Shown here: in pieces, positions 35,882 through 44,177 of the stretch
Position numbering within the stretch: the stretch's first letter is position 1
Layout: each line of letters starts with the position of its first letter
Assembly: GCA_964428835.1 (NCBI GenBank)
Contig: CAYRZQ010000008.1
Coordinates: 32,746-96,745, forward strand
From: JAIXWP01 sp964428835
GTDB taxonomy: Bacteria > Bacteroidota > Bacteroidia > Flavobacteriales_D > Sanyastnellaceae
Length of the DNA stretch: 64,000 nt
Direction: 5' to 3'
The notes under the pieces: model-generated
Databases searched by the model: none
Told to the model about the DNA's origin: nothing
Seen by the model: the letters and a program-made list of their open reading frames with translations, nothing else
Program-made: the position numbers and the translations under genes

Positions 35882-36244
35882 TTAATTTCTAATTGGATTG
35901 GCTGTCGTAATTTCTTGCAGATAGGTATTCCACTCAGCAACTCCCCAAGAAGGCTGCTTCGAGCGTTGAATCATAACTACTGCTTTTTGACTTTCATACA
36001 TCACGCGGAATGTGACGAACTCAGTGTTGCGCTCTTCGAAAAAAGAAACAGCTACATCATTGTTTTCGAAAGTTATACCTGTAAGAGGGAAGGTATACAT
36101 GTTTTTTAGGGGTTGGTCAACTGGAATTTGAAGAATTCCGGCTTCATCGAGAGAAGCTTGTGAGTTGTTTTGACCAAAAACGTTCGACGAAACGAATAAA
36201 GAAATCGTCAAAACGAGGACTCCAAAGAACTTCGGTGTGTTCAT
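35882..36244 (-). CDS. Small secreted protein upstream of the giant adhesin
   Basis: 120 residues from the ATG at 36244 (MNTPKFFGVLVLTISLFVSSNVFGQ signal peptide); the longer frame to 36271 adds residues before it. The mature 95 residues (LKNMYTFPLTGITFENNDVAVSFFEERNTEFVTFRVMYESQKAVVMI) are predicted beta/alpha with no cysteine and no sorting domain. It ends 23 bp before the adhesin start and shares the upstream promoter, so the two are probably made together. Family not recognised; it could be a periplasmic partner or chaperone of the adhesin, an inference from position only. Confidence 0.7.
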   Translation of the reverse strand: MNTPKFFGVLVLTISLFVSSNVFGQNNSQASLDEAGILQIPVDQPLKNMYTFPLTGITFENNDVAVSFFEERNTEFVTFRVMYESQKAVVMIQRSKQPSWGVAEWNTYLQEITTANPIRN

Positions 36245-36327
36245 TTTTGTTGTTAAAATTTTAAATAACATAGGTTTAGGCGTTAAGTGTTATTCCAAAT
36301 ACTCTTGTTTCGAGTAGAAAGGAAGGG

Positions 36328-36335
36328 CAAATGTA
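36328..36335 (-). promoter_or_regulatory. -7 element of the adhesin operon, in the 291-bp gap 36245-36535
   Basis: Minus strand reads TACATTTG, an exact TAnnTTTG match, about 84 bases upstream of the small secreted protein's ATG. The rest of the gap is AT-rich (about 36340-36500 with several A-runs); I see no gene or strong hairpin in it. Confidence 0.5.
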
Positions 36336-36523
36336 AGCAGGTTTTTATGATAAAGAATCATTAAATGACAAAAAACTTGCATTGGTGGGTGAAAAAATAA
36401 TATTGAAAGACAAAATAGTAGCTTTGGTCGAAAATCAAAAAAGTGGTATGGAAAGCATAAAATCGGTGGGAAGTGTCAAATAATTGGTATGAATTGAAAA
36501 TTTGAGTGGATTCAAGGCTAGAT

Positions 36524-36531
36524 TATCTTCG
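36524..36531 (+). promoter_or_regulatory. -7 element four bases before the DUF3109 start
   Basis: TATCTTCG (one mismatch from TAnnTTTG), with TTTG at 36501-36504 at a plausible -33 distance of 19 bases. The ATG at 36536 follows four bases later, suggesting a leaderless mRNA. Confidence 0.45.
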
Positions 36532-36535
36532 CAAA

Positions 36536-37117
36536 ATGATAATAGTAGGAGAAGCGCTAATCAGCGAAGAGATTTTCGAAGAACACTTTGTCTGTGATCT
36601 AAATGCTTGCAAAGGTGCCTGTTGTGTGGAGGGAGAAAGTGGTGCCCCATTGACGGAGGATGAGCTCCCATTTTTGGAGGCCGCTTATCCTTTAGCAAAA
36701 GAATACATGACTGAGCAAGGTATTCAAGCGATTGAAAGAGAAGGTATCTATACAGAAGACAATGATGGTGACTTGGTTACAACGCTAGTGGGTCATCATG
36801 GTGCGTGTTCATTTGTTTTTTATGACGAAAGGGGAATTGCAAAGTGTGCATTGGAAAAAGCCTTCCTGGATGGAAAATCCAATTGGAAAAAGCCTCTTAG
36901 CTGCCATCTTTATCCCATTAGACTTACCAAACTCAAAGAATATATTGGTGTAAACTATCACCGCTGGCCAATTTGTAAACCCGCTTGTGAATGTGGAAGT
37001 GCTTTGCAAGTTCCGGTGTATCGTTTTCTCAAAGAACCGTTAGTCAGAAAGTTCGGAGAAGAATGGTACGCCCAGCTTGAGGAGGTTTATAAACTCTGGA
37101 AACAGGAAAACGCCTAA
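36536..37117 (+). CDS. DUF3109 family cysteine-rich protein
   Basis: 193 residues from the ATG at 36536. Cysteine-rich pattern: FVCDLNACKGACCVEGESGAPL near residue 20-35, HGACSFVFYDERGIAKCALE, PLSCHLYPIRL, and WPICKPACECG. These invariant cysteines suggest iron-sulfur or zinc binding, as in the related YkgJ-type CxxxCxxC proteins. DUF3109 is widespread in Bacteroidetes and without an established function. Single gene; the next starts 83 bp later. Confidence 0.85.
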   Translation: MIIVGEALISEEIFEEHFVCDLNACKGACCVEGESGAPLTEDELPFLEAAYPLAKEYMTEQGIQAIEREGIYTEDNDGDLVTTLVGHHGACSFVFYDERGIAKCALEKAFLDGKSNWKKPLSCHLYPIRLTKLKEYIGVNYHRWPICKPACECGSALQVPVYRFLKEPLVRKFGEEWYAQLEEVYKLWKQENA

Positions 37118-37200
37118 ATAGCGCTATTCACCTAAGTATATTAATAATTAAAGATTTATGTCCCAAGGGACACTTTTATTTGAATGCATCTTTGCTTTGA

Positions 37201-39138
37201 ATGAGAGTGGCTTTATTCCATATTATTTTTTCTTTGGTATTTGTATCCACAGGATTCGGACAATGGAATTTTATTGTCGAGAGCACGACTGGTATCAATT
37301 CTAGTTCACATGATATAGTCACTTGTGTAAAAGAAGGCCGCGTTTTCTTTTCTTCCAGTCAAGATAAATCAACTGCTCAACAAACATGGAGCCTGAGTGA
37401 TTTAACCAACATTTATTTCTCTGAAAGAGCAACGAACTTTCAAGAATTAGCAAATCCCAAAAGGCTTCATTCATTTAAGAATGTTAAAAGTGAAAGTGGC
37501 GTTTCTTATAGTGTTCAGCAAAAAGGCTATTTCATCTCATCAGAACAATCATACTCAAAGTCGGTGGTTTCTGGAAGTAAAATTTATTTTCTTTCTGAAG
37601 AAAAGGGAGCTACTCCCGAGTTGATTCCGTTTTGTCAGGATAACTTTTCCTACTATTATCCACATTTCGTTGATGAGCTTAATCTCCTGCTCTTCGCCTC
37701 TGACCGAAGAGGTGGTCAGGGTGGTCTAGATATATGGTATTCTTACTATCATAATGGCCAGTGGACAAACCCTGCCAATTGCGGAGGTCAGGTGAATACA
37801 AGCGGGGAGGAAATTTATCCGACATTTTACAATAATGATATTTACTTTTCGAGTAATGGATGGGTACCTGAAAAAGGTTTTGATTTATTCAAGGCAGAAG
37901 GAAGTGCGCAATGGATGAACGCACTTCAACTTGAATACCCATTGAATTCAGAGGCAGATGATTTTTCAATTGTCTTTTTGAATTCAGAAAAGGGATTACT
38001 CAGTTCAAACCGCAATGGCACTACTGGGCTGTCTGATGTGTTTTATTTCAAAAAAGTAGTAAAAAAACTTACTGCACATGGATATACCGCACGCATAGAA
38101 TCTAATTCAGCGGGAATTCCGAAGGCGAGGGTACTCTTTTACGATACAGCCTCAGAATTAGTGCTTGCAGCCACCACTGATCATGATGGGGCTTGTCAAC
38201 TCGACGAACTTTCTTTAGATGCAAAATTCAATGTCAAATTGGAGGGAGTTACTCCAGCCTTGTTCACTGAACTCAAGTTGATCTTGATGGATGAGCACAA
38301 CAATGTGATTGGAGTTTATAAATTCAATGAAAAAGGAGAGTTGGTTTTAGAGCTATTGAAGTTTATTTATAGTGACCTGCCTTTATTGGATAATGTGGAC
38401 TCGAGTATTTTGAATATATCATTCTCTGGTCACGTACAATCTCATTCTAATAAAGGAGTTGCTGCGATTATCACGATTATGGATATGGAGGGAAATATTA
38501 TAGCCGTGGCGAATAGTGATTTTACCGGACGCTTTAATATCGAAAATGTTTCGCCCTCTCGAGAGTACGTACTCAGAATTTCCAAAGCTACCGCTGCCAG
38601 CCAAGTGGTTTTGTTTGATAACGGGAAGACTGTTGTGTTGCCAATCCTTGCTTCTGAGGCCTATTACAGAAGAATTCCACCTGGTGAGGGAATTAGTCTT
38701 TTGGATGAAAATAATAAAAGCGTTACTGTAAAACCAGAAGATCTTTGTATCGTCAATCGGGTTTACTTTGATCACAATAGCAGCCAACTCAATAGTTATG
38801 CTCGGCAGCAATTGGATGCTATCACTTCATTGTTGAAGTTCAATCCGCAGTTGGATGTAGACATCTGCTCGTTTGCTGATGCTAGGGGTGCTCAAGAATA
38901 TAATCTCCTACTTTCGAAACAGAGGTCAATAAGCTTATTGAACTACTTGAAAAAAGCGGGAATTGCGGCAAATCGAATTAGTTATTCTTATCGCGGAGAA
39001 AATGAAATTTTGAATGATTGTGATGATTCGAAAATCTGTGCGGAAGAAAAACATGCGATTAATAGAAGAACTGAGATTAAATTTGTGACCAAAGAACTCA
39101 CATATTCGAAAGCCCATGAGTCAGAGAACAGGAATTAA
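37201..39138 (+). CDS. PD40-repeat / OmpA-family outer-membrane protein
   Basis: 645 residues. Signal peptide MRVALFHIIFSLVFVSTGFGQ; residues about 100-280 contain WD40-like PD40 blades (YYPHFVDELNLLLFASDRRGGQGGLDIWYSYY, EIYPTFYNNDIYFSSNGWVPEKGFDLF, LLSSNRNGTTGLSDVFYF). About residues 290-480 are carboxypeptidase-regulatory-like folds (FSGHVQSHSNKGVAAIITIMD). The C-terminal OmpA domain is VYFDHNSSQLNSYARQQLDAI ... ICSFADARGAQEYNLLLSKQRSISLLNYL ... NRRTEIKFV. The layout resembles PorE-type peptidoglycan-binding T9SS components, but a firm PorE call is not possible. A TCCC/GGGA dyad (37159-37172) precedes the start. Overlaps the next gene by 23 bp. Confidence 0.88.
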   Translation: MRVALFHIIFSLVFVSTGFGQWNFIVESTTGINSSSHDIVTCVKEGRVFFSSSQDKSTAQQTWSLSDLTNIYFSERATNFQELANPKRLHSFKNVKSESGVSYSVQQKGYFISSEQSYSKSVVSGSKIYFLSEEKGATPELIPFCQDNFSYYYPHFVDELNLLLFASDRRGGQGGLDIWYSYYHNGQWTNPANCGGQVNTSGEEIYPTFYNNDIYFSSNGWVPEKGFDLFKAEGSAQWMNALQLEYPLNSEADDFSIVFLNSEKGLLSSNRNGTTGLSDVFYFKKVVKKLTAHGYTARIESNSAGIPKARVLFYDTASELVLAATTDHDGACQLDELSLDAKFNVKLEGVTPALFTELKLILMDEHNNVIGVYKFNEKGELVLELLKFIYSDLPLLDNVDSSILNISFSGHVQSHSNKGVAAIITIMDMEGNIIAVANSDFTGRFNIENVSPSREYVLRISKATAASQVVLFDNGKTVVLPILASEAYYRRIPPGEGISLLDENNKSVTVKPEDLCIVNRVYFDHNSSQLNSYARQQLDAITSLLKFNPQLDVDICSFADARGAQEYNLLLSKQRSISLLNYLKKAGIAANRISYSYRGENEILNDCDDSKICAEEKHAINRRTEIKFVTKELTYSKAHESENRN

Positions 39139-39613
39139 TAAGCTCTTTCCAGATACGGATTTATCTATTCTGAGAGGTGAGGTACAAGAAAGTGGAACCA
39201 CACCTTTAGCTGGAATTAGCGATAAACCCGTGCGCTGGATTAAAATAAATGGAATTGTTCTGACGGGATTAGATGATGGATTGTACCATTCGCAATACGG
39301 ACAAAAAATCAGTGTGGTACATGATACATCGAATAAAGTAGTCGCCTACTGGAATGAATCTTCTGGCTCAGGTAGTGAAGTAAATAAAAGCTCTGTCATC
39401 GGGGCAATAGCAATGGTTTTGATTCTTACTGCTATAGCTTACTATGGGGGAATCTGGAACTTTATTTGGAAAGGAATAAGTGAATGGTGGCTTACAATAT
39501 TTATAATATTTTGCTTCAGTTTATATGCAATCGTATGGACGCCCATTTTTGCATATCGAGAGCTGAAAAGGCAAAATGAGGGTCATCAAATGCTTGCGGA
39601 GCTAAAGAAATAG
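39116..39613 (+). CDS. Two-helix membrane protein of unknown function
   Basis: 165 residues. A soluble N-terminus of about 90 residues (WIKINGIVLTGLDDGLYHSQYGQKISVVHD, predicted beta) precedes two transmembrane segments (VIGAIAMVLILTAIAYYGGIW and WWLTIFIIFCFSLYAIVWTPIFAY) and a charged tail. It overlaps the PD40-OmpA gene by 23 bases in another frame, so it is probably translated in coupling with it. I do not recognise the family. Confidence 0.7.
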   Translation: MSQRTGINKLFPDTDLSILRGEVQESGTTPLAGISDKPVRWIKINGIVLTGLDDGLYHSQYGQKISVVHDTSNKVVAYWNESSGSGSEVNKSSVIGAIAMVLILTAIAYYGGIWNFIWKGISEWWLTIFIIFCFSLYAIVWTPIFAYRELKRQNEGHQMLAELKK

Positions 39614-39615
39614 CT

Positions 39616-40020
39616 TCAAATATCGTCATCATCTTGCTCAGCATTTTTTGCTTCTTTATCGAAGTAAACAAATACTACTCCCAAAAGAAAAAGAGCAAAT
39701 GCCGGATAGAATATCTTAGGATCTCTCATTAGGCCGGAGAAGTATAAGGCTGCACCAATGAAAAGACTTAATCTTCCTGAAAAATAAAACCAAGCAAATA
39801 ATCTTCTTGATTTTTGTCTAAATAGCAGGACACTTCTTAGTGTCATGCCGGCCATGCCGACTAAAAGGGCTAACCTCCACAAAGGGTAGTGCATGAATTG
39901 ACCGATCAGGCCCAATAGAAGAACGAGCAATGAGCCATATCCCAGTATGTTATATGATTTTTTCTCTGGCGCGCGCTCAGGAAAGTCCAGTATAGGTTTA
40001 TTTTCGCTGCTTTGACTCAT
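39616..40020 (-). CDS. Four-helix membrane protein of unknown function
   Basis: 134 residues from the ATG at 40020 (MSQSSENKPILDFPERAPE); a longer frame to 40077 overlaps the divergent start. About four hydrophobic segments: ILGYGSLLVLLLGLIGQFM, LWRLALLVGMAGMTL, FYFSGRLSLFIGAALYFSGL and IFYPAFALFLLGVVFVYF, with an acidic tail (EQDDDDI). Its stop is 2 bp from the stop of the convergent membrane-protein gene. Divergent from DUF72, 43 bp apart. Function unknown. Confidence 0.7.
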   Translation of the reverse strand: MSQSSENKPILDFPERAPEKKSYNILGYGSLLVLLLGLIGQFMHYPLWRLALLVGMAGMTLRSVLLFRQKSRRLFAWFYFSGRLSLFIGAALYFSGLMRDPKIFYPAFALFLLGVVFVYFDKEAKNAEQDDDDI

Positions 40021-40063
40021 ATTGAGGAAACCAAATTTAAACAATTTTGTTGCATCGGTAATT

Positions 40064-40951
40064 ATGAAGTTCGGCAAACTCAGTGATATATCGCAGGTTG
40101 ATTTTTCATTACCGAATGATCATTCGGGAACTAAGGATGCGTTGGCTAAGGGCAGCGGATTATTGAAGATCTATCAGGGCGGAACCATGTGGAATATACC
40201 TGAGTGGATTGGAAAAATTTTCCCAGAGAAGACACCCAAGAAGGATTTGATGCGCTCTTATGGATCAGCTTTCAATACCATAGAACTGAACGCAACACAC
40301 TATAAGATTCCAACAAAGGAAGTGGTAAGGAACTGGTATGGAGCAATGCCCGATGACTTTGTTTTTTGTCCAAAGTTTCCGCAGCTTATATCGCACTATA
40401 GACGTTTTAAAAATTGCGAGGGGCTGACAGATGAGTTTCTGGAGGCAATTTTAGAGCTAAAGGAAAAACTTTCTTTTTCGTTTATTCAGTTACCGCCCAA
40501 CTTTACGGTTCAACACGCTGAAACCTTATCCGACTATTTATACGCGCTACCGAGGGATATGAAATTCGCTTTAGAATTTCGTCACGAGTCTTGGTTTGAA
40601 CCGAATGAGCGTTCGGTCGGTATTTGGGAAACAATGGAAAAATGTGGGATTGCCAGTGTCATTACAGATACAGCAGGTAGAAGAGATGCAGTTCACATGA
40701 GACTTACTACGCCACATTGTATTGTTCGATTTGGTGGAAATGAGCTTGATCAATCAGATACCAAGCGTCTGGAGATGTGGGTGAATAGAATTGAGGATTG
40801 GAAGAGAAAAGGATTGGAGGAGTTTCAGTTGTGGATTCATCAGCCAGACAGTCTACTAACGCCAGAGACATCACAAATTTTTGCTGCCCTTGTTAGGGAG
40901 AGATTCAATATTACCTTGAAAGCACCGGTAATTTCTCAAAAGTTGTTTTAA
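40064..40951 (+). CDS. DUF72 (YecE-like) protein
   Basis: 295 residues from the ATG at 40064; the upstream TTG is not needed. TIM-barrel-like DUF72/COG1801 motifs: YQGGTMWNIPEWIGKIFP, FNTIELNATHYKIP, FCPKFPQLISH, LSFSFIQLPPNF, MKFALEFRHESWF, and ITDTAGRRDAVHMRLTTPHCIVRFGGN. Biochemical function not established. The N-terminal 40 residues before the first motif are variable and contain a perfect CCGAATGA-type palindrome that is translated as PNDHS; a second, imperfect one lies at 40601-40616. Confidence 0.93.
   Translation: MKFGKLSDISQVDFSLPNDHSGTKDALAKGSGLLKIYQGGTMWNIPEWIGKIFPEKTPKKDLMRSYGSAFNTIELNATHYKIPTKEVVRNWYGAMPDDFVFCPKFPQLISHYRRFKNCEGLTDEFLEAILELKEKLSFSFIQLPPNFTVQHAETLSDYLYALPRDMKFALEFRHESWFEPNERSVGIWETMEKCGIASVITDTAGRRDAVHMRLTTPHCIVRFGGNELDQSDTKRLEMWVNRIEDWKRKGLEEFQLWIHQPDSLLTPETSQIFAALVRERFNITLKAPVISQKLF
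40112..40127. repeat. CCGAATGA-family palindrome inside the DUF72 gene
   Basis: CCGAATGATCATTCGG is a perfect 16-base palindrome, identical in core to that at 61904-61919, and read in the same frame (Leu-Pro-Asn-Asp-His-Ser) in both proteins. No T-tract follows, so it is not a terminator here. Confidence 0.85.
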
Positions 40952-40955
40952 TAAA

Positions 40956-40982
40956 AAAGCCGGGGCAGAGTGTCCCGGCTTT
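40956..40982. terminator. Bidirectional terminator between DUF72 and ftsZ
   Basis: AAAGCCGGG (40956-40964) pairs with CCCGGCTTT (40974-40982) around a nine-base loop, directly after the DUF72 stop and before the convergent ftsZ stop, with A/T tracts on both sides. Confidence 0.85.
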
Positions 40983-41009
40983 CTATTCGAAAATTTTGCA
41001 GGTTTCGAA

Positions 41010-42629
41010 TCAATCGACGTTATCGTCTAAAAAAGTATTATTGTCGCGGAGTTCTGTTCTCTTCTCACCATTTTCGTCAGTGCTTTCGCTCAAAGTAAAG
41101 CGCGACATGCTGCTTTCATGGCTATGTTGAACATTATCCAAAGATACTTTTCTTCTGAGGTATGCAGGTTCATTTTCCATTTCAGAAAGACCGCTTGGAG
41201 TTTTCAATTTCAAAGTAAACTCACGAATTTTCATTTCACGATCTTTATTACGTGCCATGAGTTCTGTGCGATTTGGGCGATCTGATACTTGCACACTTTC
41301 TTTATGGGCTACGGTATCAGTTGGCTTGTTGTCAAGCACACTGTTGAGTTCGGGTTTGAAGTTGAAAGCAAGGGGTTTTTCCTCTGGCTTAGGCTCTTCA
41401 CTCTTGAGCTTCATTGAAGAAAGCTCAGGCAGTTCGTCATTGTTAAACAACAAAGACTGGACTGGCTTTGTTTCTTCGCTGAGATGGTGAACCTTGATAA
41501 ATGGCTCTTCATTCTTGGTATTAGCGGGCGCAGCTGGCTCTTCTGTTGGCTTACTTACTTTATTCACAACCTCTGTAACGTTGGGAGTGTCAAGAACTGG
41601 CTTATCAAGAACGTGTTTAACTGTTTCGCTATTTGAAGAGTCGAGTAGTGTATCTACTGATTTACCTTGGAATCCAGTAGCGATTACTGTAACGCAGATT
41701 TCATCACCGAGAGAAGTATCGTTTCCGTATCCCCAGATTACTTCTGCATTCATTCCTGCTTGCTCTTGGATGTAGTCAGTGATCTCAGAAACTTCGTCCA
41801 TAAGGAGTTCGTCAGCACCGTAAGTGATGTTGAGAAGTACGAAGTTTGCGCCGTGGATATCGTTATCATTGAGAAGTGGCGACTCAAGTGCAGTATGAAT
41901 TGCTCTGAGAGCGCGGCCTTCACCTGAAGCGCGACCGCTACCCATGATTGCGTAGCCGCTATCTTTCATCACAGTCTTCACGTCGTTCATGTCAACGTTG
42001 ACAGTTCCGGTAAGTGTTATCACTTCTGCGATTCCTTTTGCAGCGGTGCACAAGACCTCATCGGCATGGCTGAAAGCCTGCTTGAGAGAAAGATTTCCAT
42101 ACAATTCGCGCAATTTATCGTTGCGGATGATGAGTAATGTATCGACAGCATCACGCATTTCTTTCAAACCAGAATCGGCTTGCATGGTGCGCTTGCGACC
42201 CTCGAATACGAAAGGTACCGTAACGATACCAACGGTGAGGATGCCCATATCTTTTGCAATCTTAGCGATTACAGGAGCGGCACCAGTGCCTGTTCCGCCA
42301 CCCATACCCGCTGTAATAAACACCATATTGGTGTTAGTCGAAAGCAGAGCTTTTACTTCGTCGAGGCTTTCAATGGCTGCGTTCTTTCCAACTTCTGGTA
42401 TAGAACCGGCGCCACGGCCTTCCGTGAGTGTAGAACCCAACTGGATCTTTGTGGGTACAGGACTTTTGTCCAACGCCTGAGCATCGGTATTGCAAACGAT
42501 GAAATCAACGCCTGTAATACCTTGTTCATACATATAGTTTACGGCATTGGAACCGCCGCCGCCAACACCAATTACTTTGATGATGGAGGAATTTTCCTTC
42601 GGTAATTCGAATCTCAAAGAATTTTCCAT
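41010..42629 (-). CDS. ftsZ: Cell division GTPase FtsZ
   Basis: Tubulin homologue forming the cytokinetic ring. 539 residues. GTPase core: IKVIGVGGGGSNAVN (residues about 18-32), FIVCNTDAQAL, the tubulin signature GGGTGTGAAPVIAKIAKD, and MGSGRASGEGRALRAIHTALESPLL (T7-loop region NVDMNDVKTVM before it). A variable, Lys/Glu/Pro-rich linker of about 190 residues follows, ending in the conserved C-terminal peptide FLDDNVD. Here it is alone: the downstream neighbour is a terminator and convergent DUF72, and upstream is divergent pcrB, not ftsA/ftsQ. A 42665-42688 inverted repeat (ACTGAC/GTCAGT) precedes the gene. Confidence 0.97.
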   Translation of the reverse strand: MENSLRFELPKENSSIIKVIGVGGGGSNAVNYMYEQGITGVDFIVCNTDAQALDKSPVPTKIQLGSTLTEGRGAGSIPEVGKNAAIESLDEVKALLSTNTNMVFITAGMGGGTGTGAAPVIAKIAKDMGILTVGIVTVPFVFEGRKRTMQADSGLKEMRDAVDTLLIIRNDKLRELYGNLSLKQAFSHADEVLCTAAKGIAEVITLTGTVNVDMNDVKTVMKDSGYAIMGSGRASGEGRALRAIHTALESPLLNDNDIHGANFVLLNITYGADELLMDEVSEITDYIQEQAGMNAEVIWGYGNDTSLGDEICVTVIATGFQGKSVDTLLDSSNSETVKHVLDKPVLDTPNVTEVVNKVSKPTEEPAAPANTKNEEPFIKVHHLSEETKPVQSLLFNNDELPELSSMKLKSEEPKPEEKPLAFNFKPELNSVLDNKPTDTVAHKESVQVSDRPNRTELMARNKDREMKIREFTLKLKTPSGLSEMENEPAYLRRKVSLDNVQHSHESSMSRFTLSESTDENGEKRTELRDNNTFLDDNVD

Positions 42630-42814
42630 GGGTCTTCAGATGATTTGTACTTGTAAATCAACGCACTGACTACTTCAAGATGGTCAGTACTTTGAATGGC
42701 CTAAGAAACTATCATTTTGAGTGAGTAATTAGAGGATTTTTATAAAAGAGTCAACCACCCAATGTTAGTAAATCCGACTTTTTTACACCGTTTTTTTCTG
42801 TTCTCGGTTTGTGC

Positions 42815-42822
42815 TATTTTTG
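42815..42822 (+). promoter_or_regulatory. -7 element four bases before the pcrB start
   Basis: TATTTTTG is an exact TAnnTTTG match ending four bases before the ATG at 42827, predicting a leaderless or near-leaderless transcript. Confidence 0.5.
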
Positions 42823-42826
42823 AGAA

Positions 42827-43576
42827 ATGAAACAAGTCCTCTCCCAGATTTTGGAAGCGAAGCAAAGCGGAAAGAAAATGCTCGCATTGCTCATTGATCC
42901 TGACAAAATAAAGGGAGATGAGCATTTGGAGAAGTGGATTCAACTCATTCGACACAGTCAAACAGATGTTGTTTTTGTCGGAGGAAGTTTGCTTACCAAT
43001 AATCAAATGGATGCCACAGTTAAGGCATTAAAGAACAATCTAAATGTGCCAGTCGTTCTTTTTCCGGGTAATTGGAATCAAATTTCAAATCATGCCGATG
43101 CGTTGCTTTTTCTGTCGCTCATTTCTGGTCGCAACCCCGACTTGTTGATTGGCCAGCACGTTCACGCAGCGCCAATTTTAAAAACCAGTCAGCTCGAGGT
43201 AATTTCTACAGGATATATGCTCATCGACTGTGGGCGGCAAACCACTGCTTCTTACATGAGCCATACACTTCCTATTCCATACAATAAACCGGATATCGCC
43301 GCAGCCACTGCGTTGGCGGGTGAGTATTTAGGCATGAAGCTGATCTATCTCGATGGTGGAAGCGGCGCAGAACAGCCCATAAGCAGAGCGATGATAAAAA
43401 AAGTAGCCGCTTCTGTTAACCTGCCAATCATTGTGGGTGGCGGTATTCGAACCGAAGAAGATGCCGCTGCCGCATACACTGCGGGTGCAGATATTGTAGT
43501 CGTAGGCACCGCTGTCGAAAACGAACCCGAACTCCTTTTCACCTTTAATGAAATTAAATCTCAAACCAAACAGTGA
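42827..43576 (+). CDS. PcrB-type geranylgeranyl/heptaprenyl-glyceryl phosphate synthase
   Basis: 249-residue TIM-barrel prenyltransferase joining a polyprenyl diphosphate to glycerol-1-phosphate, giving ether-linked lipid precursors. Motifs: MLALLIDPDKIKGDEHLEKW, VVFVGGSLLTNNQMD, VPVVLFPGNWNQIS, LIYLDGGSGAEQPISRAMIKKVAA, and the phosphate-binding IIVGGGIRTEEDAAAAYTAGADIVVVGTAVE. Group II enzymes of this kind occur in Bacteroidetes and archaea; chain length cannot be read here. Divergent from ftsZ. Confidence 0.92.
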   Translation: MKQVLSQILEAKQSGKKMLALLIDPDKIKGDEHLEKWIQLIRHSQTDVVFVGGSLLTNNQMDATVKALKNNLNVPVVLFPGNWNQISNHADALLFLSLISGRNPDLLIGQHVHAAPILKTSQLEVISTGYMLIDCGRQTTASYMSHTLPIPYNKPDIAAATALAGEYLGMKLIYLDGGSGAEQPISRAMIKKVAASVNLPIIVGGGIRTEEDAAAAYTAGADIVVVGTAVENEPELLFTFNEIKSQTKQ

Positions 43577-43639
43577 TAAGCATCAGTTGGTAGAATAGAT
43601 TTTATAGCATTATTTTCACACTTTCAAAAAATCAAACAA

Positions 43640-44170
43640 ATGGCGATACGCAGACCGTTCAATCTTCAAGGATGGATACAAGAAAACAGAGAGTTACTGA
43701 AACCTCCTGTTGGAAATAAAAATCTCTACAAAGAAGCAGGCGATTATATCGTCATGATTGTAGGTGGACCTAATGCGCGAAAGGATTATCACTACAACGA
43801 AACAGAAGAGCTGTTCTATCAAATAGAAGGTGATATCAATGTTCGAATTCAAGAAGACGGTCAAGCGGTTGATGTTCCTATCAAGGCCGGCGAAATGTTC
43901 TTACTTCCAGCAGGTGTGCCTCATCAACCGCAACGTGGCGAAAACACCGTGGGGCTCGTAATCGAAGTGAAAAGGGCTGATCGTGAAATGAAAGATGGTC
44001 TTCTATGGTTTTGTGACAACTGCAACAACAAACTGCACGACACTTATTTCATCTTAGAGAATATTGAAAAGGATTTCCTACCAAGGTTCAAGGAATTCTA
44101 CACAAACGAAGATCTTCGAACATGCAAAAAGTGCGGTACTGTGATGCAAGCAGATCCTAGGTTCGTCTAA
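43640..44170 (+). CDS. nbaC: 3-hydroxyanthranilate 3,4-dioxygenase
   Basis: 176-residue Fe(II) cupin dioxygenase opening 3-hydroxyanthranilate, whose product cyclises to quinolinate. Cupin ligands are in DYHYNETEELFYQIEGD (His and Glu) and LLPAGVPHQPQR (His). The bacterial-type C-terminal rubredoxin-like site is present: FCDNCNNKLHD and RTCKKCGTVM (two CxxC). Length fits the bacterial HAAO group. With kmo at 21298 it makes two of the kynurenine-to-quinolinate steps. It is followed 7 bp later by the PKD protein gene; a TATTTTCA -7-like element with a TTG 21 bases upstream (43587-43618) precedes it. Confidence 0.95.
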   Translation: MAIRRPFNLQGWIQENRELLKPPVGNKNLYKEAGDYIVMIVGGPNARKDYHYNETEELFYQIEGDINVRIQEDGQAVDVPIKAGEMFLLPAGVPHQPQRGENTVGLVIEVKRADREMKDGLLWFCDNCNNKLHDTYFILENIEKDFLPRFKEFYTNEDLRTCKKCGTVMQADPRFV

Positions 44171-44177
44171 ACAGTAA

